Assembly (NCBI GenBank): GCA_028877195.1
Contig: JAPPIL010000015.1
Coordinates: 1 to 9,178 of the forward strand
From: Pseudomonadota bacterium
GTDB lineage: Bacteria > Bdellovibrionota_B > Oligoflexia > Oligoflexales > JAPPIL01
Reading direction: 5' to 3'
Length of the DNA: 9,178 nt
A program made the translations under genes and the position numbers. The notes under the pieces are model-generated. The model was not told the origin of the DNA, searched no databases, and saw only the letters and a list, made by a program, of their open reading frames with translations. This document shows, in pieces, positions 1-5,537 of the stretch (positions are counted from its first letter, which is position 1; every line of letters starts with the position of its first letter).

Positions 1-495
1 GATACTATCAGGCGCAATCTCCCACAGAGTGAAACCCTGCAATCTTCCATCTTTGATATTCGGCACTGCTGCTGCCTGCATAAGAATTTTATTGAGTTCA
101 TTCTGAACTAAGTGGTCTTTATACCGTTCAGAGACAACGACGTTATCACCCTTGCGCTGCAAACCCCCTAGTTCTGTAACAACCGCAGACCTGCGTGCAC
201 CACCTGCATAAGCGGAAGCTGTGTTGCCAACTCTAACGTGAATGAGTTTGCCCTTAACCAAGAATACCGCTTTCCGACGCTTGACCGTCAGCAGCGTAAC
301 GCTAGCACCGACCTTATCGCCTTCCCGTGCCGCCCACACTCGTTTACTCTTCATATCTTTGAGCAAAGCAACGCCCTTCTTCTCACCCCTTATCGTCCCT
401 AACACGAGATAATTCGACTCGCTTGCGGTCGAAGATAAACTCGGTGTCGCAAAAAGAGAACATCCTATGCTAATTATCGCTAATACCAATCTCAT
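1..495 (-). CDS. GspC-like type II secretion protein (HR + PDZ), N-terminal part, cut by window edge
   Basis: The frame starts with ATG at 495 and is open to position 1, so 165 codons are visible and the C-terminus lies outside. GAGGAG (502-507, read on the minus strand) sits 6 nt before the ATG. Residues 3-17 are hydrophobic and followed by a Ser/Thr/Pro-rich stretch, like a signal peptide or a short anchor. Next comes a beta-rich segment (LVLGTIRG, then GVALLKD, VWAAREGDKVG, AVFLVKG) matching the homology region of GspC. After it, LNKILMQAAAVPN, DGRLQGFTLWEI and APDSI match the helix and opening strands of the PDZ domain in GspC of the deltaproteobacterial type. In the type II secretion system GspC is the inner-membrane component that contacts the secretin through its periplasmic HR domain. 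The odd point is the N-terminus: classical GspC has a cytoplasmic tail and a single membrane helix, whereas here the hydrophobic stretch begins at residue 3. No other secretion gene is visible nearby. The family call is fairly secure; membership of a complete secretion system is inference. Confidence 0.7.
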   Translation of the reverse strand, partial: MRLVLAIISIGCSLFATPSLSSTASESNYLVLGTIRGEKKGVALLKDMKSKRVWAAREGDKVGASVTLLTVKRRKAVFLVKGKLIHVRVGNTASAYAGGARRSAVVTELGGLQRKGDNVVVSERYKDHLVQNELNKILMQAAAVPNIKDGRLQGFTLWEIAPDSI

Positions 496-890
496 TCTAA
501 TCTCCTCTGGATTCGCTTCCTGACTCCGCTATACCAGATGCAATAACTAGACCAGTTCGCAGATAAATAAATTGTCGCAGTAATTACAGGCTGTTAACTG
601 AAACACAATGCACATCAACTGCACCGCAAATCCAAAAGCCAACGCACACTAAATTGTTAAGTGATAAGTTTATTGACTATTTCGGTTACAGTTCAGAAGA
701 GATTGCCTACAACCAGACTAGGGCAACACAGTGCAGAACAGCTAAAGACAAAAGGAGCTGTTCACATGTGAAGTTTGTAAAGATGTCGTGCGTGTAAAGT
801 AGGAGAGAGATATGGTAGGTGGCACAAGCGGGATAGGGGATAAGCCAACTGCTAGACAGAACGCTTATCCCTACTCGACCCAGTGAGACG
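496..890. other. Gene-free intergenic stretch between GspC-like gene and lipoprotein gene
   Basis: About 395 bp without a convincing gene on either strand. It contains the 5' leader of the GspC-like gene at its left end, with a clear ribosome binding site, and a stable hairpin (837-871) just past the lipoprotein stop at its right end. No good sigma-70 promoter was found for the GspC-like gene; TTAACA on the minus strand in the AT-rich part around 545-600 is only a weak -35 candidate without a matching -10. The short minus-strand frame at 707-907 overlaps the lipoprotein end and has no ribosome binding site. Confidence 0.5.
837..871 (-). terminator. Hairpin downstream of lipoprotein gene, terminator-like without U-tract
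   Basis: GGGATAAGC (837-845) and GCTTATCCC (863-871) form a perfect 9-bp inverted repeat with a 17-nt loop, and CTG/CAG inside the loop could extend the stem. It starts 19 bp past the lipoprotein stop codon, where a terminator would be expected. On the minus strand the stem is followed by CTATCCCGC rather than a T-run, so it is not a canonical Rho-independent terminator. It could equally be a 3'-end stabilising stem. Confidence 0.4.
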
Positions 891-1499
891 CTAGTCCTGA
901 TTCTCAACTATTGGATCACCGTCGCCGCAATTGCCTTCCCAAATCTTAACACGATGTTTGAAACGTTTAGTCGCAGTAAAAGTAGCAAGCTCGGCTTCGC
1001 CATCGTGAATCACAGCAGATATATGAATCACACGCTTAACCACACGAGCAAGATGCGGCTTACCCATAACACTCGCACAACGAGTTCTCCATAGCATCAA
1101 CTCTGACGCATCAGTAACGATACTTGAATAGCCGATATTGACATCGTGAGGCTGACCGCTATCTTCTGCTGACAACACATAAACAAACTCATGGCTCTCT
1201 AAACCTTGCTCACCTAACTTATCAACAACCTCTTGCGGGATGCTAAAGTCAAATTCAAAATCGCTATCACCTGCGACATCTTCAACATCAAGCTCAAGTT
1301 CCTTTTCACCCTTGTCAAGATCAAGACTCGCTTCATACTCGCCCTTAAGCAAAGTAACACTGCGACCATCATCATCAGTGAGAGCAAAGTTATGGAAAAC
1401 CTCCAGCTTGCCAGCAACATCATCACAACCAGCAAGGCTAAACGCCAACAACAGCGCCGCACAAGGTGCGATCAATCTACTACTCTTGTTATTTCTCAT
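891..1499 (-). CDS. Acidic lipoprotein of unknown function
   Basis: Encodes 202 residues from ATG at 1499. This start was chosen over a longer in-frame one at 1574 because GGGAGGAG (1505-1512) lies 5 nt upstream and because the protein then begins with a proper lipoprotein signal: positive n-region (MRNNKSSR), hydrophobic core, and lipobox L-A-G-C with the lipidated Cys at residue 25. Residues +2 and +3 are both Asp; in the E. coli Lol system Asp at +2 marks retention in the inner membrane, though this rule may not hold in other phyla. The mature protein is acidic, especially about residues 50-85 (runs of D/E alternating with L/F), and looks mainly beta. Two further Cys lie in the C-terminal half (in RTRCASV and EGNCGDG) and could form a disulfide. 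The family is not recognised. It lies 78 bp downstream of the SDR gene; a weak promoter (TTGATC 1569-1574, 17-bp spacer, TACGAT 1546-1551, minus strand) may drive it separately. Confidence 0.8.
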   Translation of the reverse strand: MRNNKSSRLIAPCAALLLAFSLAGCDDVAGKLEVFHNFALTDDDGRSVTLLKGEYEASLDLDKGEKELELDVEDVAGDSDFEFDFSIPQEVVDKLGEQGLESHEFVYVLSAEDSGQPHDVNIGYSSIVTDASELMLWRTRCASVMGKPHLARVVKRVIHISAVIHDGEAELATFTATKRFKHRVKIWEGNCGDGDPIVENQD

Positions 1500-1577
1500 G
1501 TATACTCCTCCCAAAAAAACTATCAACAATGCCCAATAATCAGGCATCGTAATGACGTAACTTCTAAAGATCAAGCT

Positions 1578-2432
1578 TTATATGGAAGACAAGTATTGGC
1601 TTACTTTTGGGCTGTTGTTGCGTTCCAAAAAGGGCAGCATCGCATCACCGACCGCACCACCAACGATAAGCTTATGCTTGCCGTCTAACAGGTCGTGAGC
1701 AATTGAACGATACAAAGTCTTCAGCTCATGCTGCTCTTGCACAGGCGCGTTAGTCAGCACAACCGCAGACGGTATCGCCGCCGAGCATAGCTCCACCAAA
1801 TACGCGGCGAGCTTATCAACATGAGCAAGACTCACGCTCCTGTAAGTCTTGGGCAAAAAAGAAAAACCAGGCACGCGCATCAGATGTAACACTGAACGCA
1901 CAAACTTGTCCTGCGTCTGTATCCCTTCCCAAACTACAGGGCAACGGATGATTATCTTTTGTGGAATGCGAGAGTTAAGGATGTAATGTTCAGCGATATA
2001 CTTCTCACGCGCAAAAGCAGTCATAGCATCGCAGTGCGCACCCTTAACACTCAAGAAGATCAAACGCGGCGTTCTCGCTCGCTCCATCGCAGCGATAAGA
2101 TTATTCAAAGCACGCAAATTAGGAGTAAATACCTTGTGCATCTCCTTGTGAAGAATATCATTGCCACTGCCGACAAAGTTATTGCTCCAAGCAAGATGCA
2201 CCACCGTTTGCACATTGCGCAACGGTGCAGCAAGCACATCAGACACCAGCAAGTCGCTGTAAAAGGGAACATACTCCTCATACGTGTGTGGCAAACGATT
2301 GCGATACATGCACATCACACGTTCATAACGGTCTTCCAACTCTCGCAACAGATAACCGCCGATAAACCCAGCACTACCTGTTACAAGGATGGTTTCGTTT
2401 TTTGTTGGTGTTACTTGACCTGCCTGCTGCAC
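1578..2432 (-). CDS. Atypical extended SDR / NAD(P)-dependent epimerase-dehydratase-like protein
   Basis: Encodes 284 residues, starting at GTG (2432) with AGGTGG six bases upstream. A Rossmann fold opens the protein: ETILVTGSAGFIGGYLL with the GxxGxxG pattern at G19, G22 and G25, then the D62-D65 strand region and VVHLAWSNN (residues 77-85), as in extended short-chain dehydrogenases that act on NDP-sugars or similar compounds. The catalytic Ser position is plausible at S128 (FLSVKGA). The usual YxxxK is FAREK (140-144), so the Lys is kept and the catalytic Tyr is Phe. This, the short length (extended SDRs are usually 300-350 residues) and the divergent C-terminal half point to an atypical SDR that may bind NAD(P) without standard chemistry. 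The substrate is unknown. A terminator lies between it and the upstream outer-membrane protein gene, so it probably has its own promoter, but I could not identify one. Neighbouring genes give no pathway. Confidence 0.82.
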   Translation of the reverse strand: MQQAGQVTPTKNETILVTGSAGFIGGYLLRELEDRYERVMCMYRNRLPHTYEEYVPFYSDLLVSDVLAAPLRNVQTVVHLAWSNNFVGSGNDILHKEMHKVFTPNLRALNNLIAAMERARTPRLIFLSVKGAHCDAMTAFAREKYIAEHYILNSRIPQKIIIRCPVVWEGIQTQDKFVRSVLHLMRVPGFSFLPKTYRSVSLAHVDKLAAYLVELCSAAIPSAVVLTNAPVQEQHELKTLYRSIAHDLLDGKHKLIVGGAVGDAMLPFLERNNSPKVSQYLSSI

Positions 2433-2460
2433 CAGCTGCCACCTGACTTTGCTAGCATAA

Positions 2461-2498
2461 AGATAGAAAGGGCTTTGCGATCTTCCAACAAAGCCCCT
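2461..2498 (-). terminator. Rho-independent terminator of the GST-OMP unit
   Basis: Read on the minus strand, AGGGGCTTTG pairs with CAAAGCCCTT over 10 bp (one G-U pair) around an 11-nt loop (stem arms 2489-2498 and 2468-2477), followed by a T-rich run, TTCTATCTTT. It lies 12 bp past the stop codon of the outer-membrane protein gene and before the SDR start. The T-run is interrupted, so termination may be partial. Confidence 0.65.
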
Positions 2499-2510
2499 AA
2501 CAAGAGAAGA

Positions 2511-3137
2511 TTATATCGCGACCTCAACGCCGATACTGCCACCAAAGTAGGAAATTAACTCTTCATTCAGGGCATCAACGCGCATCTGGAGAGTATCATG
2601 TTTAGAATATATCCGCTTAATGCCTAGATTTCCCTCCGCGATAACGCCAAGCATTGGCAACATCGGTAGAGCGTATTTCAAACCTAAAGAAGAGTTTATT
2701 GTCATGTAATTGAGTTTAGTTTCGGATGCACCTTCTGCATCTGGCTTCTCTACCTTGCTACCGAGAAAATCAAAACCAAGCTTCATGTATGGTCTGACGA
2801 CAGGCACCATCGGTAGCCAAGCCATCAACTCAACACCAACCTCTAGCATTTCGCTTTCCTTCAAGCCATTAAACGGCGAGGTAGCTTCCGTGTCCTCTGA
2901 CCACATCGAGATAGGCATCAGCGTTAAGCCAAGTGCGACAGGCACTACAGGCAAAGGGTTGGTGTGCACCGCGATTTTAGCACCTATAGGGGCTAGTCTG
3001 CTGCGAGCCTCACTACCCTCCCCTTCTTGACCCTCTTTCATCATGCGAAGACTATACATGGCTTGGAAGTCAACTATCGCAAACGCCGACTCCGCCATCA
3101 AAAATAACCCACAAACAACTAGTGCGAACCTCTTCAT
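2511..3137 (-). CDS. Predicted outer-membrane beta-barrel protein
   Basis: Encodes 208 residues from ATG at 3137, with GGAGGT (3144-3149) 6 nt upstream. Residues 1-20 form a signal peptide ending in AFA, so cleavage would leave IVDFQAMYSL at the N-terminus. The rest is made of alternating hydrophobic/polar segments separated by polar loops (for example MKEGQEGEGSEARSR and SKVEKPDAEGASETK), as in small outer-membrane barrels of about eight strands. A distinctive motif recurs three times: LPVVPV (62-67), LPMVPV (108-113) and LPMLPM (157-162), each followed by a strand-like segment ending in LG. There is no catalytic motif, and the C-terminus ends in Ile rather than the Phe/Tyr/Trp common in barrel proteins. 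The specific family is not recognised. It follows the GST gene after 24 bp, so both are probably co-transcribed, and it is followed by a terminator. Confidence 0.75.
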   Translation of the reverse strand: MKRFALVVCGLFLMAESAFAIVDFQAMYSLRMMKEGQEGEGSEARSRLAPIGAKIAVHTNPLPVVPVALGLTLMPISMWSEDTEATSPFNGLKESEMLEVGVELMAWLPMVPVVRPYMKLGFDFLGSKVEKPDAEGASETKLNYMTINSSLGLKYALPMLPMLGVIAEGNLGIKRIYSKHDTLQMRVDALNEELISYFGGSIGVEVAI

Positions 3138-3161
3138 AACCAGACCTCCAAAAAAAACATG

Positions 3162-3770
3162 TTAACCAACGCGAGGGTAAGGCAAAAAACCACTCAAGCC
3201 CTCCACTCTCTTGAGCCATGCCTGCAAATGTTGCCAAATGCTTAAATGTATGCCGCCATCAGCACTGCCAGCGATATGCGAATAGCAGGAAACATCAGCA
3301 ATCGTCGCTGAACTTCCGACTAACCACTCCCTCCCCTCTAGGTGATTGTTCATAGAAGTGAAGGTGTCTTTAGTAACAGTGTCCGCCTGCGGATAGTTGT
3401 ATTGGTTCATACCAAAAGCCTTAATTATACGAACATGATTGGGGCCAAATACCAGCCGCCCTGAAGCCACCGCCAACCACCTCTGAACTTCCGCAATTGT
3501 CTGCGGGTCTTGCGGATACCAACGCTTCTGGGGGTCGTATCGCAGTGCTAACCAAACTAAAATAGCATTGGAATCGCAAATGACAGCCTCCCCATCCTCA
3601 AGCACTGGGACTTCGCCAAAAACATTACGCTTCAAAAAGGCAGGTGTCTTGTGCTCGCCCTTCAAAAGATCAACATCAACCAACTCACAGCCATCCTTCT
3701 TGCCCAACAAAGACAAGAACAATTCAACCCTATGAGCATGACCAGAGAAAGCAAACCGATGAAGCTTCAC
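3162..3770 (-). CDS. Glutathione S-transferase family protein
   Basis: Encodes 202 residues starting at GTG (3770); AGAGG lies about 11 nt upstream, a little far. The N-terminal thioredoxin-like domain (residues 1-80) has FSGHAHRVEL with the likely glutathione-activating Ser at S9, the cis-proline turn EVPVLEDG (P55) and the glutathione gamma-glutamyl contact DSNAI (D66, S67). The helical C-terminal domain (90-202) contains the folding motif TIADVSCY (156-163; N-capping box). The length is normal for bacterial cytosolic GSTs. The layout fits a Ser-type proteobacterial GST; a peroxidase or conjugation role is the usual inference, but the electrophilic substrate cannot be read. It comes 24 bp before the outer-membrane protein gene in a probable two-gene unit. 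A marginal promoter is visible upstream. Confidence 0.93.
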   Translation of the reverse strand: MKLHRFAFSGHAHRVELFLSLLGKKDGCELVDVDLLKGEHKTPAFLKRNVFGEVPVLEDGEAVICDSNAILVWLALRYDPQKRWYPQDPQTIAEVQRWLAVASGRLVFGPNHVRIIKAFGMNQYNYPQADTVTKDTFTSMNNHLEGREWLVGSSATIADVSCYSHIAGSADGGIHLSIWQHLQAWLKRVEGLSGFLPYPRVG

Positions 3771-3803
3771 AAGTGCTGCAACCTCTTGAAAGTTATCACT
3801 AAT

Positions 3804-3830
3804 AGTATAGTAACCAATGCCATCTTACAA
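3804..3830 (-). promoter_or_regulatory. Possible promoter of the GST-OMP unit
   Basis: On the minus strand TATACT (3804-3809) is one mismatch from the -10 consensus. TTGTAA (3825-3830) is a reasonable -35 but the spacer is only 15 bp. It sits about 35-60 bp before the GTG of the GST gene in an AT-rich region. Weak support. Confidence 0.3.
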
Positions 3831-3917
3831 TGCTACGCTAGTTAATTATTTGTTATTTTTTTGCTAACGCATCTAACAGCGACTAACGAACACAAATTAA
3901 TTTTTTATACTAAATCC

Positions 3918-4613
3918 TCAAGGCATTAGTTTGATAATAGTTGATCCTATCTTGAGATAGTCGCTTTGGTTAATTTCTTTTATTGAAGAGATTTTTTTAT
4001 CATTCACGAAAGTTCCGTGTTTTGAATTTTGATCTTCGGCATATAACTTCCCAGACGCGCTCATGCGGATGAGCACATGCTTGCCAGATATTTTGTTGTC
4101 GCAGGCGAAGTTGCCGAACATGCTGTCTTGACCAAGCAGAGTTTCATTGTTGGTAATCGTTAAAATTTCAACATTGCCATTTGGGTAAGCAATCTTGAGT
4201 CGGCACAACTGTTGGGATGGTTTTTGAGTCAGCATCGTGTCGATGATGCTTTTGCTTTGCTGATTGCGCAGCGACTTGTCAAAGAATGGGATTTGCGATG
4301 CCGCATGAATACTGACCAATCGGAAAGTTATCTGGCTGTTACCGATACAAATGATGTCATTGACTTGCAGTTTGGTCTTGATGACTTTCTTGTTATTGAC
4401 ATACGTGCCGTTGGTTGAATTCATATCAAAGAGCACGAACTCACCCCCAGCAATCTCTTGTATCTGGCAATGACTGGCAGACACAACAGGGTCGCTGATA
4501 ATAATGTCTGCTCGCTCGCGACCGATTATCGTTACTGGACTCTTGAGGCGCACGGTTAGATCTGGGTGGATTATAACTATGCCCCGTAGCTCTCTATTCG
4601 TATCTGTTTTCAC
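3918..4613 (-). CDS. Tandem FHA-domain protein
   Basis: Encodes 231 residues from GTG at 4613; no better start exists downstream before the first domain, and the ribosome binding site is weak. Two forkhead-associated domains fill the protein. FHA1 (about 10-100) has all the phosphothreonine-binding landmarks: G31-R32, S45-A-S-H48, N65 and N68-G69. FHA2 (about 136-230) keeps S176-G-K-H179 and N196 but has G161-Q162 instead of Gly-Arg and H199-G200 instead of Asn-Gly. FHA2 may therefore have lost or changed phosphopeptide binding. There is no signal peptide or membrane segment, so it is probably a cytoplasmic adaptor reading Ser/Thr phosphorylation. No kinase, phosphatase or secretion partner is encoded in the window. 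It is divergent from acpP, with a perfect TATAAT upstream. Confidence 0.92.
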   Translation of the reverse strand: MKTDTNRELRGIVIIHPDLTVRLKSPVTIIGRERADIIISDPVVSASHCQIQEIAGGEFVLFDMNSTNGTYVNNKKVIKTKLQVNDIICIGNSQITFRLVSIHAASQIPFFDKSLRNQQSKSIIDTMLTQKPSQQLCRLKIAYPNGNVEILTITNNETLLGQDSMFGNFACDNKISGKHVLIRMSASGKLYAEDQNSKHGTFVNDKKISSIKEINQSDYLKIGSTIIKLMP

Positions 4614-4661
4614 TCGCTATATTCTCGTTGTTTAGCACGTTGAAAACCCACAACAGTAAAC

Positions 4662-4690
4662 ATTATAGATACTGATTGACGATACTTCTA
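4662..4690 (-). promoter_or_regulatory. Probable promoter of the FHA gene
   Basis: On the minus strand TATAAT (4662-4667) is a perfect -10 box. The -35 position 17 bp upstream, TAGAAG (4685-4690), matches only 3 of 6. A transcript would begin near 4655, about 40 nt before the GTG start. Confidence 0.45.
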
Positions 4691-4717
4691 CGTCGATATT
4701 CTGAAAAACAAATTAAC

Positions 4718-4747
4718 TTGCCAAGCTCTCGCCATTCTGTCTATGAT
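4718..4747 (+). promoter_or_regulatory. Promoter of acpP-rpiB-glyA
   Basis: TTGCCA (4718-4723) and TATGAT (4742-4747) each match the sigma-70 consensus at 5 of 6 positions, separated by 18 bp. Transcription would start near 4754, giving a leader of about 20 nt that carries the strong GGAGGAG site (4763-4769) before the acpP ATG. It is back to back with the FHA promoter in the divergent intergenic region. Confidence 0.6.
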
Positions 4748-4774
4748 CGTATGGTTACAGTTGGAGGAGTAGTT

Positions 4775-5023
4775 ATGTCAGCTGATTCAGCGTCCATTGA
4801 ATCCCAAGTAAAAGAGATAATCGTTAATCAACTTGGTTGCGAGGACAGTGCTGTTAAGGGGGAGACCAAGTTCATTGAGGATTTAGGCGCAGACTCACTA
4901 GACATCGTTGAATTGGTGATGGCGATTGAAGAGAAGTTTGAGATCGATATCCCCGACGAAGATGCGGAAAACATTCGCACTGTCGGCGATGCGATTGCCT
5001 TCATTAACAAAGCAAAGCCTTGA
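4775..5023 (+). CDS. acpP: Acyl carrier protein
   Basis: Encodes 82 residues from ATG 4775, preceded by GGAGGAG with 5-nt spacing. A longer in-frame start at 4676 is rejected because it lies upstream of the predicted promoter and adds a sequence unlike any ACP. The protein is a small acidic four-helix carrier. The phosphopantetheine attachment motif is [10 protein letters not shown] with Ser41. Helix III and the C-terminal helix ([18 protein letters not shown]) are typical. It carries growing acyl chains as thioesters for the type II fatty-acid synthase in the cytoplasm. rpiB follows after 34 bp and glyA overlaps rpiB, so the three genes probably form an operon. The fabF gene commonly found right after acpP is absent here. 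Confidence 0.97.
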   Translation: MSADSASIESQVKEIIVNQLGCEDSAVKGETKFIEDLGADSLDIVELVMAIEEKFEIDIPDEDAENIRTVGDAIAFINKAKP

Positions 5024-5057
5024 CTTGTTTGATCAATAACTAGTAGCCCCATAAAAA

Positions 5058-5537
5058 TTGCCTATCGGAATAGCATCTGACCATGCGGGTCTCCAGCTGA
5101 AAGCCTTATTGATACGCTCGCTTGCTGACGTGTCTTTTCATGACTTTGGTGCGAATACGGACGCAAGTGTAGACTATCCTGATTACGCATCCAAGCTGGC
5201 GTTAGCGGTTAGTCAAGGTCAGCTTGCTGGAGGCGTTGCTATTTGCGCTACAGGCATCGGCATGGCTATCGTTGCTAATAAATTTCCTGCGGTGCGGGCG
5301 GCTGTATGCTGGAGTGAAAAAACTTGTCAACTTGCTAAAGAGCATAACGATGCCAATATTCTTTGTTTAGGGGCACAGCATGTTAGGCATGAGGACTCTG
5401 TGCGTTGGGTGCAAACATGGCTTGCTGCTAAATTTTCTGATGCTGATCGCCATGCCCGTCGTGTTCAAAAAATCGCTACTCTTGAGCAATCTTTAGGTAT
5501 TTGCACTACCAAACTAACTAACAAGGAACTGCTATGA
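5058..5537 (+). CDS. rpiB: Ribose-5-phosphate isomerase B
   Basis: Encodes 159 residues of the RpiB/LacAB family, which interconverts ribose 5-phosphate and ribulose 5-phosphate in the pentose phosphate pathway. Visible landmarks are the N-terminal strand and phosphate-binding region IGIASDHAG (D8, H9), the catalytic Cys63 in ICATGIGMAIVANK (usually CGTGIG, so Gly to Ala after the Cys), RAAVCWSE, and EHNDANILCLG with His96. The C-terminal helix carries DRHARRVQKI. The start is forced: an in-frame TAA at 5052-5054 leaves TTG at 5058 as the only start that keeps the first strand, and no Shine-Dalgarno sequence precedes it. Translation is perhaps weak or dependent on acpP. The stop overlaps the glyA start as ATGA (5534-5537), indicating translational coupling. 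Confidence 0.95.
   Translation: MPIGIASDHAGLQLKALLIRSLADVSFHDFGANTDASVDYPDYASKLALAVSQGQLAGGVAICATGIGMAIVANKFPAVRAAVCWSEKTCQLAKEHNDANILCLGAQHVRHEDSVRWVQTWLAAKFSDADRHARRVQKIATLEQSLGICTTKLTNKELL

Noticed and set aside
430..495. Lipobox at Cys12 of the GspC-like protein
   Set aside because: The residue at -3 is Ser and the preceding hydrophobic core is too short; SIGC is not a good lipobox.
707..907. Minus-strand 66-residue open frame downstream of the lipoprotein gene
   Set aside because: It overlaps the end of the lipoprotein gene, has no ribosome binding site, and covers a hairpin; its composition does not resemble a protein family.
1233..1688. Plus-strand frames of 151 and 99 residues
   Set aside because: They are antisense to the lipoprotein and SDR genes; the Ser-rich translation is the complement of acidic codons, and there is no start signal.
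1959..2558. Plus-strand 199-residue frame
   Set aside because: It lies antisense to the SDR gene, whose Rossmann motif is unmistakable, and crosses the terminator hairpin.
4676..4774. N-terminal extension of acpP from an upstream start
   Set aside because: The extension covers the predicted promoter and ribosome binding site and matches nothing in ACP; the start at 4775 gives a normal-length protein.
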